64,000 nucleotides of DNA from Gadus chalcogrammus. Taxonomy: Eukaryota > Chordata > Actinopteri > Gadiformes > Gadidae. Below are positions 41,171 to 52,489 of the stretch, one piece after another; the stretch's first letter is position 1, and each line of letters starts with the position of its first letter. The DNA lies in NCBI RefSeq assembly GCF_026213295.1, contig NC_079427.1:26811246-26875245 (forward strand), in the 5' to 3' direction. The notes beneath the pieces were generated by a model. That model saw only the letters and a list, made by a program, of their open reading frames with translations. It was not told where the DNA came from and searched no databases. The position numbers and the translations under genes were made by a program.

Positions 41171-43620
41171 CAGTGGTTCTCAACCTTTTTTGAGCAAACG
41201 CCCCCCTGACCTGACCTGTTTCACCCTGTTCTAGTGTGGTAGAGGAGTTGGGCGGGGACGAACGACAGGATTTTGGCTCTACTCACTGTCCGTCACCGTA
41301 ATCAATTCAATCAAACGTTACCACGGCCCGGGCACCGCGGGCACTGTTACCGAGGCCCGGGCACCGTGACCTTGGGCACCACGGTCACGGCACTCCCGTG
41401 ACTCCCGCCGTGCCCCGTGAATGAATGGCCCAGGAACCGCGGGCACCGTGAGCGCGGGCACGGCACTCCCGTATCGAAAGCCAAGGGTGCCACAATCCGG
41501 CCCTAGATTGGTGCGGTAAAAGGGCTAAACCGGCCGGATTATGGCCGGCATCCATACGGAAACCGGCCGGCATCCGTACGGAAACGTTCGGTTTAAACGC
41601 TCTAAGCTGCTATGCTGCGGCTCAGCCGTGCCTGAGCCACAGCTATTTAGCCGCTTTTGCATACCTAATAGCCGCGGCTATTAGGTATGCAAAACAAGCC
41701 CCTCCCTCTTTTTTGCTTGACCACTAACTTTGAAGGCTTTGTAACCAATCAGTGAAGAGAAATGCCAGACTAAAGTAAGCCGTCACCTATAGCTGTGTTG
41801 TCTTTACTAGTTTTACTACAATGTAATGACCACCACTAGCTAGTGGAAAATACATTTGTGTCTAGTACAGTGTTATATTTATATATGTTAGGCTATATAT
41901 TGAGATGGCAGAGTGCAAAATATCCATCAATGTTCGGGGTTCTCCTCGAATCAGTGAAGAGAAATGCCAGACTAAAGTAATGCAATGTCGAGAGCTGCAG
42001 TCCCTGCCATGTTACGCCGTCACCTATAGCTGTGTTGTCTTTACTAGTTTTACTACAATGTAATGACCACCACTAGCTAGTGGAAAATACATTTGTGTCT
42101 AGTACAGTGTTATATTTATATATGTTAGGCTATATATTGAGATGGCAGTGTGCGAAATATCCGTCAATATTCAGGGTTCTCCTCGTCCCCCGATTGTTGT
42201 GCAATACCGATCTAAATGTTCTCAATATACAGTAGGCCTAGGCAATAACATTACAATATTTCATGGATGCAAGCCAATAAAATCAGTCTATAACTATAGC
42301 CTACATGACAACACACACACACAAACTTAACATGTATTGATAATCCGATATAAAGTATTCGTAACCCTGACATAGGAGCCTGCATTGGCTAAAAAATCAT
42401 TAGTGATGGATTGTAACTGCCCTTACTGAAGTACTGTACAACAAGTACAATTTGGAGGTACTTGTATTACATTTGAGTATTTACTTATACCGACTTATCT
42501 CCAGATGTTTGTGATAAACTGGAGGATGACGGTAGAAAATCCTCCTAAATAAATTATTTAAGAGCCCCCCCTGGAAAGGCTGGGAAAGTCATGGTCACGC
42601 TGATTACAGGTGTTTTTAAAATGCGTACGGCTCTCCCAGAACAGCCATGCAACGGACATATGGTGATCTTACATAATTTGATGTATTGCTGTAGATTAAA
42701 CCAGCTAACTATAGCAGGGAAATGTAACAAAGCTGTAGCAGAAAGATTCATCCACAAACATCAGAACAGAAAAACACTGTCTGGCCGGGACCAGTTTTAG
42801 TGCATAATGACTACTGTTGCCTATGCTTGTTGCAGCAATGCAATTATGCTGAATTATTTTCAGGACTTATAGGGCTACTTGTAGTGAAGTATTTTTAACA
42901 GTGTGGAATCTACAGCTGAATCACTTTCACTGTCTAAGGAAAATGAATCCCAAACAGCTGAACATCTGAATTGATCCTGAAAGCCTATGTCGTAGAATAA
43001 TTCATTTGTATTCCGTTTTAGGCCATCTCACTAATGGTCACTTAAATGTTTTTAAGCTCTGTTTTTAATCTTTTAAGGGCTGGTTTAGCCCTTTTAACGC
43101 GCCAATCTAGGGCCGGATTGTGGCTTTACATAAACCACTGGCACCGTGACGGCGGCCCGGGCAACACGGGCACTGCGAAAACAGATCGCTAGCAGAGGCC
43201 TAATTAGGCCTATATATTTTGCATTTGAAATGCAACAGTCTTTTCGTGGACACTACGCTCAGAGCAGCTGGAACTGAACAACAGCAAGAGGAGGAGGAAA
43301 AAAAAAAATCTTGCTATCGGCAATGTTTGATTGTGTTGTGTTGGTAATTGAACTGTTAACCCGCGTACTTGGATTATGTTTATCAGCGTTACTATAGATA
43401 TCATGACGATAGCTGATGTAACGGGAGTCCGGGCGTGTGGAGGTCGGGACAGAACCGTGCTGTATGACCACTGTTACACTGAGCATGGACAGTAAAAAGT
43501 AGCTGAGACGGTAGAGGGGTTAGAAACCAATGAATGAAAATAGGCTATTTATTTCAGGTAGCCTATTTTTGCACCAAAAAGATTTGAAACCCATGAAAGT
43601 TTAAAATCCCCCCCCCCCTG
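41171..43620. mobile_element. Inserted block with one hAT terminus
   Basis: The left end CAGTGGTTCTCAACCTTTTT is a typical hAT terminus. The right end is a C-run followed directly by array sequence. It contains GC-rich CACCGCGGGCAC-type repeats (41320-41480) and a nested element. Confidence 0.6.
41490..43123. mobile_element. Nested DNA element with 42-bp inverted termini
   Basis: The left end starts CCACAATCCGGCCCTAGATT and the right end (43082-43123) is its inverse, with 2 mismatches in 42. The interior shows no transposase. It holds a direct duplication of about 190 bp (41758-41937 and 41952-42180). Confidence 0.8.
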
Positions 43621-43717
43621 TACTGTCTACAGGGTGGAGGTCAGTACTGTCTACACCTAGGATGGAGGTCAGTACTACCAAAGTTGTTGTATCAAGAAGA
43701 TGCCAACGTTATCTCCA

Positions 43718-43885
43718 ACATAATTAACAGAATAGGTAGTTTGTCAATAAGATAAATAACAGAATAGGAAGTTTGTCAATAAGATAAATAACAGAATAGG
43801 TAGTTTGTCAATAAGATAAATAACAATAGGTCGTTTTTCAATAACATAAATAACATAATTGGTAGTTTGTCAATAAGATCTCAAT
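43718..43885 (+). repeat. Minisatellite AATAGGTAGTTTGTCAATAA type
   Basis: Five units of about 37 bp. Confidence 0.85.
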
Positions 43886-45330
43886 CAACACATTAGACCA
43901 TTTGCTGATGCAGCGCCCCGATTGGCCGGTCATGCACCCAGCAATAACACATGTCAAGCTCCTAAGCCAAAACAATTTTTAGTAGTAAATTCTATATTTC
44001 AAGATAGCTTCTGTATTTCAATACATTTTTTGAAATACATTCCAGAGGTTAATTTTAAATATAGATTTTGTTTAATGAGATAATCATGACAAATTAATAC
44101 CTCTGTTAAGGTTTGTGAAGTGAAAATTCAATCGATAAAGTAGAAAGTAGACTCGATTTTCAGAAGACTCCTAAAATGATTAGCATGCGTAGACCTATAG
44201 GAATTGATGCATCAGCATGTGACCTGGGTGTGTAGGATATATCAAAACACACTGAATGGTGAACATATCTTAAACTATAGCATATTTCACTGAGAATAAA
44301 AGGAATGGGATTTAGGTTCAGTGAAGCGCAATGTGATTCTGGTTCCTTCAGCAGCCAATAGGAGCGTTGGGACAGCCAGCGTTCCCATTGGTAGTTCAGG
44401 TTGGAGAATAACAGACCACCCTGGTGTCGTGGCAATTTCTCTATCAGAGTTTGCGTCTAAGACAGATGAGATATTTAGATGCAAAAAGCACACAATACTG
44501 TTGACAATTAGTGGTCATATATATTTGTAATAAAAGTACGAACAAAGATACATCACAACATGCATCAACAAACAATAAAACAGGAATACATTACAATAAT
44601 CTGAGGCCTCAGATGGGAGCTTCTCGTTACTTCATACTTAAAGGTACGCTCGAGAGAAGTCCACAGATTGTTCCGAGTCGTGAGTTCTTATTCACTTGGG
44701 ATGGGTTCTGGAGGGGGTGTGTCCCCCAATAAACCAAAAGCCTTTGTTTACCAGATGGTAATCTTTACAACTGAAGCTGGATTGCATGGAAGATGATTTA
44801 CAAGACACGAAAACATAGGAACAGGCAGGCAATAAAACGCATCACACAACCCTAGAAGGTTCACATTTTAGATGACCCATAAGGAGAGGAGAAGGCAGGC
44901 AATATATTCATCACACAAAATAGTAACAAACCTTAAGTTCATAGATAGACCAAAAACGTAACAACATGTAGATTTTCCATCACATTGGTCACCTGACCTT
45001 CTGTTGGGCTCCATGGACCAGTCCGGAACCTGGGCTCACTAGACAGACTCCTTCAGCCATCAGCTGGGCGCAAACAGTGAACAGTGAGATGAGGTCTAAT
45101 GGGGTCTCCATTAAATCAATAGTCAAGGTAATCATCTTGGATTGTGTCATCGTGGTCATCATTTAATCTTAACTCATGTATTCATGTATTCATACCAGCA
45201 CTCGTGATACAAGCCGCGTACCAGCTACCTTCACTCACTTAGAGATGCTGTCAAGTCATCTGACCAGATGCTAAATATACCTGCTCTATTCAAATTGCAT
45301 TTAAAGGAAACAATCAAGTGATTGGGTGGA
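43886..45330. other. Non-coding DNA, nothing firmly recognised
   Basis: No supported coding frame. AGGCAGGCAATA recurs at 44825 and 44894, which suggests a decayed unclassified repeat. Confidence 0.4.
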
Positions 45331-45334
45331 TTGC

Positions 45335-45880
45335 ACTACTGTAGAGCAGTGGACCCTCAGTGCTGAAGAGCAGTGGACCGTCAGTGTAGAGCATTGGACC
45401 CTCAATGTAGAGCACTGGACCCTCAGTGCTGTAGAGCATTGGACCCTCAGTGCTGTAGAGCATTGGACCATCAGGGCTGTAGAGCAGTGGACCCTCAGTG
45501 CTGTAGAGCAGTGGACCCTCAGTGTAGAGCAGTGGACCCTCAGTGTCGTAGAGCAGTGGACCCTAAGTGTAGAGTAGCGGACCCTCAGTGTAGAGCAGTG
45601 GACCCGCAATGTAGAGCATTGGACCCTCAGTGCTGTAGTAGAGCATTGGACCCTGAGTGCTGTAGAGCATTGGACCCTCAGTGCTGCAGAGCAGTGGACC
45701 CTCAGTTTTGAGCATTGGACTCTCAGTGCTGTAGAGCAGTGGACTCTCAGTGTAGGGCAGTGGACCCTCAGTGTAGAGCAGTGGACCTTCACTGTAGAGC
45801 AGTAAACCCTCAGTGTAGAGCAGTGTACCGTCACTGCCGTAGAGCAGTGGACCCTCAGTTTAGAACAGTGGATCTGCTTT
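45335..45880 (+). repeat. Minisatellite GTAGAGCAGTGGACCCTCAG type
   Basis: About 23 units of 20-26 bp. Readings through it on both strands are not genes. Confidence 0.95.
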
Positions 45881-45901
45881 AAAAAGGAAGTTATATCACA
45901 T

Positions 45902-46200
45902 CAGTGTTTCCCATACATAGACAATGTGTGGCGCAGCGCCACAGAATCAACACTGAGCACCACAAATTGATTCTTTTTTTTCTTTTTCTTTTGAAACATA
46001 CATATCGTTCCGTCCTTCATTCATCTCTGCATAGCACTCTTTCACCCTGTCATTCTCGTTCACACACACACAAACACACAGAGACAAGGGTGCATACATG
46101 CCAGTGGTGAGCAGGCACTTGTAAACGACCCGCACTTGCCCGGCGTTTTCAACCATCCCAACCGCAACTCGGACCGCAAGTATTAATATTTAAAAAATTT
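45902..46200 (+). mobile_element. hAT-like 5' end fragment
   Basis: CAGTGTTTCCCATACATAGA matches a common hAT-type terminus, followed by GCGCAGCGCCAC. No right end was found. Confidence 0.45.
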
Positions 46201-46480
46201 ACCTGACCTGCTACCCGATCCACTTATTTTAAAAGGTATAGGCCATGCTCTTGATTGGCTTGGAGTCATATTTATTTAAAACAATGAATAGCAGTTCAAC
46301 GTGAGGAACCTGCATTATTGCATTAGCCTATTTTATCCCGCTTCGGCATTCATGAAAAGTTAATAATAATAGCTTAACATTCACAATCAATAAGGATTTC
46401 CCACTCGCCTACATGAAATGTTGTTTGAGCAGTTACTAACGAGGATTCCTATCTCCCAAGCATAAAATCAGAATATTTTA

Positions 46481-47634
46481 AAGGTCCCATGGCATGCTAC
46501 TTTATGAATGTTTTAATATAGATATTAGTGGGGCCCTAACACAGTATTTGAAGACGTTCCTGAAGCCTCACATTGAGCTTGCGGCCGCGGTACCATGCGC
46601 TCTGTTTACAGTGGATGTATCGCAATGGCGAGGCGGACACAGCCTTTGGCCGTGTTCTGTAAATATTGTAGAACATTCCGGATGCTCCGGCGGGATTCCT
46701 AGAGCTCTATATCTAAATAATATCACATCATACATAGATATCTATATCAGATAATATATATTATCACGGCCAAAAGCTGTGTGCCCCTCTAGACGACGGG
46801 TTTTCCGACGTCTCTGGTTCTTCCACATCCACATCAATCTGAAGTAGACTGAACCACGACATGGAGGAGAAAGGGATTGTTGCTCGCAATTGTTGACCGC
46901 GGTTGTCTCCGGAGCTTCGCTGCCGAGGGAGCGCTTAGGCACCACCGCCTCCTGCAGCGGGCAGCAGGCAGCGCCGAGGCGGTGGTCCCTCGGCAGCGGG
47001 CAGCGGGAAGCGGGGCTCAAGTGGGAGACAATCCCTTTCTCCTCCATGTCGTGGTTCATGTACTTCAGGGAGTCGAAGCCAAAGTTCCTTTCCCCCAATT
47101 CCTTTTCAACCATGGCTGAGATAACCCCCACTACGAGTCTCGTCGTGGAAATACCAGAGACGAGAGTCCGACGTGTTATGCGCCATAACACCAACAGCAG
47201 AACGGTTATCCACCGCTGCTCGCTAGTGCTTCGCGGCGGTGGTGCTTCGCGGCGGTGGTGCTTCGTGGCGGTGGTGCTTCGCGGCGGTGGTGCATCGCGG
47301 CGGTGGTGCATCGCGGCGGTGGTGCATCGCGGTGGTGCATGGTGGTGGTGCATCGTGGCGGTGGTGCATCGCGGCGGTGGTGCATCGCGGCGGTGGTGCT
47401 TCGCGGCGGTGGTGCCTTGCGCTGACGGTGCCTCGCGGCAGCGGGCAGCAGGCCACAGGGCTCAACGATGGCTGAGATAACCCAAACTACAGTCTTGTTG
47501 TCGAAATACCAGAGACGTCCAAGAACCGACGTGTTATGCGCCTTAACACCAACAGCAGAAAGGTTATCCAAATAACAAAGAGGTGTACAACACTTGCGTT
47601 ACAGTGTGTGTAATCACACACACACACACACACA
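46481..47634. mobile_element. AAGGTCCCATGGCATG element, copy 2, right end missing
   Basis: It shares the left terminus, CTCCTCCATGTCG-type blocks and the GTGTTATGCGCCATAACACC motif with copy 1 at 19760-21186. It ends in a (CA)n run like copy 1 but lacks the terminal inverted repeat. Confidence 0.7.
47222..47425 (+). repeat. GC-rich minisatellite GGTGGTGCTTCGCGGC
   Basis: About 13 units of 15-16 bp inside copy 2. Copy 1 has a single related unit near 20822, so the array expanded after the copies separated. Confidence 0.9.
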
Positions 47635-47639
47635 TGTGG

Positions 47640-48073
47640 CGCTTGCATGGTCGTAGCTCATTGCCAGGTAAAATTCTCTGGGCTGGCAAGGCAGAGAAAG
47701 GGGAGGTGGCATCTCTGTATTTTTAGGACCGAGTCAACGCAGAGTACTGCACGAACTTAGACCTTGCATAAAGTTAGTAAATTCTAACAACATAGTTCTA
47801 TTTAGATAAATATTCTGGCAAGGGTGTTGTCCTAGGCTAATACACCAACAGCAAATTTCTGAATAATAAATGGCTACATTTTGCATCCAAGTCTGTCATT
47901 TTAAATCTTTCCATTGTATTGTGTGCTACAATTAATATTTTCCATTCCGATGTCTTCATTTTGAGTCCTGTAAAGTGTCCACTTTTCCCATTTACAGTCA
48001 AATTTTGCTTCTTGTAGTCTCAGTTTGTGTGTCAGTTTCTCCATTACAGCTATCTCTTCAACAATAGTAACAC
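47640..48073. other. Non-coding DNA, nothing recognised
   Basis: No gene or repeat boundary supported. Confidence 0.4.
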
Positions 48074-48730
48074 CTGATTTTCACCGGGGACGTACGTGCC
48101 GCGGAACGGCTGCGAAATCTGCCCTGCGTCAATTTCCACCGGGTGCGTAACGGCAGCGTAGCGCTGCCTTGCAAGCCAGCCGTGTTCACACGAGATCACG
48201 CGATAGTCCTAAACCTAATGTACTCACACTCCCAAAACTACTGCAATTAAATGCCAGTCTTTGTCCTTTCTGACATTGTCCTTATAAAAAGGATGATTTA
48301 TTTCATAAATTATTTTATGTTGCTCCACTTTGACAATAAGTCTTTCGTCGTCCATGTTGCCGACCCTCTGAGAACCTTTGATTGATTGACTGCTGACCTG
48401 GTTCCACCGGTCATGACGTAATGTTGATGTGAAGTTGTGATAGGCTACATGAGCTGAGGAATGTGTTTTATTTAGAAAATTGACCGGATGCTCTATGGCT
48501 TTTACTTTTTCACTTCCTGCCCGGCTCGATCTGCTCTGTTGAAATTGACGCGGTTCAGCAACGGCTCACGTCAAAAATAGAAGTGCTACGGAATGATAGC
48601 GGCGTGGCGCGCCGCTCCTGGGATGCTGCTGAGACGTTCCGCAGCACTCCCGGTGGAAATGGTTTCATTGATTAGAGTGGCAGCCATTAGCAGCGGTGAC
48701 CGCGGCGCTTACGTCCCCGGTGGAAATCAG
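48074..48730. mobile_element. MITE with inverted termini
   Basis: CTGATTTTCACCGGGGACG and its inverse CGTCCCCGGTGGAAATCAG bound 657 bp of non-coding DNA. A related CCGATTCCACCGGATGCG block follows at 48740. Confidence 0.7.
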
Positions 48731-49689
48731 GCGTACGGCCCGATTCCACCGGATGCGTTAAGGCCGTCACACACCACTGCCAAAGCGGCGTGTCAAAAAG
48801 ACGGCCCCCATTTTCCGGATGTACTAGCCCACACCGGTGTTGACTAGCCGCGCGGTAGCGCGCCGCGCTGCCCAACTAGGCCTCACGCTAGGGTTGCCGC
48901 GGTGTGGACATTTTCACACCGAGGAATACACTTGTGTCAACACCGTTATTACCGGTATAAACAGTATTTACTTTGAAACTAGGTCAACCACCATCTTCTC
49001 CGTCAATTCTCCTCTCACACTCGGTGACAGCGGCTGGCAGCGCGCCGATTCTCGGCGTCTTATAATGTTCGATATTTAATAGTATAATATAATTATACAG
49101 AGCCAAAAGCTCTGTGCGCCCCCGGAAGGCTGTAGCGCGGGGAGCTCACGTAGGGATTGGGCTTCACAGGGTTTGTTTACCGGCGTTGCTATGGTTACCG
49201 GCCTTGTGTGTTCCAAAGGTTTATTAGGTATCCTATCTAGTAGGACAAACAATAAAGAATAAAACGGTAAAACAGCGCAAAGACAAACTGCAGAACTTTT
49301 TTTTTAATCAAATTGGCCTAAAGATGACGGCGACTTGCATGCTCACCACAACTATTTACATATGTTTTTAATACAAAGGGTAAAACAAGGTAAAATAATC
49401 AAACACAATGTAACAAAATTAATAAGAAACGAATTGGCTACAATTAAATAAGCAAACACAAGGCCTATGGAACAAAAAGAAGAAACACAATTCTGCTTAA
49501 TGCCAAACTCGAAACTTTTATAAAAAATTAAATATGTAAAATACATGAACAGATGACGGGCCGGCTTATCCTGTCCGTGCTGCTGCCCGCAATATAAAAT
49601 ATTAAAACAGTTCTAAATAGGGCTAGACCTGGCTAACAGTAAAAAATTTAAAATAAACTATTTACAAGTGTGACTAGTCTAGGCTACAT
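48731..49689. other. Non-coding DNA, probably repeat remnants
   Basis: GC-rich then AT-rich, with no supported frame or termini. Confidence 0.35.
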
Positions 49690-51295
49690 GTTCTTTGCCA
49701 GGAAAACCTACATGTTCACCTTCTCTGGTTTGAGAGGCGATCTTGTGGGGGTGACAATGTTCCCTGCCGTGTTAAACAACTGCTCGGATGCGCAACTTGT
49801 AGCAGAGGAAATTTCTGCCAGGTTCAAATTCCACCAGCCAAGAGGATCCTCCTCCTTTTTTGGGGAGTGTTTGGGGAGCTAGTTATTTTCTTGGGCTGGG
49901 GCTCGGTCGCGGCTCCCTCCTCTTCTTCATTTTCCGCTCTCACTGGCTGCGCTGCTCGCCCGAGGATGACTGCTTCTTCCTCAATCATTATTTTTAACAT
50001 TAACATTCTAGTCATATTCACCCCGGTACCGCGGGTCAAGGAATGTTGCCTTGCGCATGAGCTCCTGGCTTGCCTGCGGCAGGGCTTTATATTTTTCCTT
50101 GCAGAACATGGAGGATGCCAGCTTTCAGGTCAGCAGTTAATTTGGTATCTTCGACAAAAGGGGCTAACGTTCCCTGTTTGACCAAATGCAGCACAGGGAG
50201 TAGAGACGATGCGGTCACAGAATTCTCCCCGGAGAGAATGTCGGTGAAGTCGCTCACTGGCTTCAGCGCTTCATTCATTGCTAGCAGCACATCTTCGTCT
50301 TGCCATGTGATGTTCACATTGGTTTTCCGATCCTCTGCAAGCCGATCCTGCTTCTGCTCTAACATTCTATCGATAATTTTTTGCTTGGACCCCCAGCGTG
50401 TTGCACAATCCTAGGCGAAAAAAATAGTTATGCTTAATATAGGCATATTGTATTTTATTTATATTTTACAATTTTTCCCAAAAAGAATATGAGGCTTAGT
50501 TAACTTACCGTCACCAGCAAGTGCTGTGGGAGGCCAAGCTCGACCTGGGCTTTCTGCAGCTCCCGTCTCCTCCTCCAGCTGTGAGAAAACATCCCGTTGA
50601 TTGTGCGACAGACTGCAAGGGCACGGTCTGTTCGCACTTTCTCTGTTTTTTCTAAAGTATTTGACACAGCAAGGTTTAGGTTGTGCCTGAAGCAGCTCAA
50701 CCAGGGCCACCCTAGGTTCTGAACAGCTGCTTTGATGTTGGCTCCACTGTCTGTGGTGAGACAGGAGACTTTATCCAAGCTCAATTACCACTCCCGCAGA
50801 GCATCCTGCAGGGTATCAGCCAAATTAACGGTCCTCTGGCAAAAAGCTCGTCTGGAGGCATTTTGACACCAGCTTTCAATCCTGGTCAATAAAATGCACT
50901 GTCGGTGACATATATGGTGCCATTGTTGCGCTTGACCACAAGTCTGTTGTGAGGGAAAACTCTTCGACCGATAAGAGGGTACGTTGCAGCTCAATCCTGA
51001 CACTGTTGTAAGCGTGCGGGATGGCTGTGGATGAAAAATATATCCGCCCTGGAACATCGTACTGGCGGTCAAGTGTCGCCAAAAGCTCCTTGAAGGACTT
51101 TTTTTCCACCGTGTTGTAGGACGCCATCTCCTTGCACATATATTTGGTGACTGCATCGGTACATGCAGTCCACCTCACACTGTCCTTCTTGTACTTGGTA
51201 CATTTGGCTAACGCTCCACAAATTGATAGCTGTGTCGGCCGCTGTGTGCCCGAACTCTCCGGTGGAGGCCCCACTACTGCAAGCTCCATTTTCTT
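49690..51295 (-). pseudogene. hAT transposase remnant (ZBED1/ZBED4-like), multiply broken
   Basis: Minus-strand pieces in different frames read in order as a ZBED-type hAT transposase. YDVPGRIYFSSTAIPHAYN and FSLTTDLWSSATM (first Asp region) come first. CLTTDSGANIKAAVQNLGW and SCFRHNLNLAV follow, then VLPVLHLVKQG-like and DLKAGILHVLQ pieces. ARFKFH-like antisense text near 49830 marks the far end. In active relatives this protein excises and reinserts the element. Here there are at least three frame breaks and stops. Its 5' side is cut by the poly(A) end of an L1 at 51296. Confidence 0.75.
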
Positions 51296-51923
51296 TTTTT
51301 CTTTTTTTTTGATCAAGGTCTTTTTATTGGTTTTTACATTTTACAGAGAAACAAACTCAAACCACCCTCCCCCCCCCCCCACATACCAGACATATGCATA
51401 CAAATATTACATAACCAGACATCCGTAAATAAAAAAAATAAAAAAACCGGAATAAAGTAAATAGAAATTATACAAATGAAATTGTTTACATTGTCATATT
51501 GTCAGCTTCCATTCCCTCAACAAAAGTAAAGAAAGGCTGCCAGATATTATAAAATGTCTCAGTAGACCCTCTTACTGTATATCTGATTTTCTCCAATTTT
51601 AGATGGCACATGACCTCCCTGATCCAATGACTATGTGTCGGTGGAATAGGGTCTTTCCATTTAAACAGTATCAGCCTCCTAGCTAGAAGCAAACAGAAGG
51701 CCAACATGTTGACTTCCCTTTTACTAAGAGAGGCGTCTTCGGGGGCCACACCGAACAATGCAATTAGTGGGGATGGTTCGACTACCTTTCCAAGTACTCC
51801 CAGAGAAGGTCTCAAAAATATCAAGCAAGAACATGTAAAGTCTTGGGCATGTCCGGAACATATGCAGCAGAGTGGCGGGATCCTGCCTACATCGATCACA
51901 TGCGGGGTCTATATCAGTAATCT
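51296..51923 (-). mobile_element. L1-like LINE, 3' part (C terminus of ORF2, 3' UTR, poly-A)
   Basis: Minus-strand readings CDRCRQDPATLLHMF and EDASLSKREVNMLAFC followed by LARRLILFKWKDP are the end of a fish L1 ORF2. Then come a 3' UTR and an A-rich tail at 51296-51315. The rest of the same L1 continues at 59779 beyond the inserted CMC transposon. Confidence 0.85.
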
Positions 51924-51939
51924 TACACAGTAAATTCAA

Positions 51940-52240
51940 TAGTGTTAAATTTACTCCTATAGTGTCAATTTTAACACTGCTTGGGATAACATATGGTCCC
52001 ATTCCCGATAGTGTCAAGTTTACTCTAACACCAGTGTTAATTCTCCAGTGTATATTTAGCAACAATAGGTGTAAAAGAATAACACTTATTGAGTCACACT
52101 TTTCACTGACAAGTGTAATTAAAACTTAACACTAATCATGTTTCTACATTTATAGTGTTGTTTCAACACTACTTTAAGTTAAAGGAAAATTGTTCCATCA
52201 TTGTTATTTTTACTCTTTTTAAGTGTCAAATTATAATAAA
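51940..52240. repeat. Subterminal GTGTTAA/TTAACAC motif cluster of the CMC element
   Basis: About a dozen scattered copies of AGTGTTAA or its inverse near the left end. A few occur at the right end (59735-59770). CACTA-type elements characteristically bind transposase at such repeats. Confidence 0.6.
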
Positions 52241-52273
52241 ACACATTTTCAATATTTCAGCTTCAGTTCAGAT

Positions 52274-52279
52274 TTTATT
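52274..52279 (-). terminator. Polyadenylation signal of the CMC transposase
   Basis: AATAAA on the minus strand, about 210 bp after the transposase stop. Confidence 0.5.
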
Positions 52280-52489
52280 GGAGAGGTTAACATGACTTCT
52301 GAATGAAGACACAATTCGGCACAATATATTTGAAATCATCCTGTGTGCCATATGTCATCTGCAAGTCAAACGGTTTATGGTACACAAGTTCATTTACACT
52401 GACAATCTTCCATTCCTCAACCTCTTTGAAACTGACTTTCAATGAATGAAAATGTTCATCAAAACAATCTGTATGTAGAACTACACAGA

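Noticed and set aside
41011..41193. Read-through of exon 19 into the following array as the true C-terminal exon
   Set aside because: A good GTGAGC donor ends exon 19 and the continuation is array-derived. It is kept only as a possible intron-retention product.
45301..45834. Open frames on both strands at 45.3-45.8 kb
   Set aside because: Artefacts of the GTAGAGCAGTGGACCCTCAG array.
46742..47571. His/Pro/Arg-rich frames on the minus strand
   Set aside because: Translations of a GC-rich minisatellite inside a MITE-like element.
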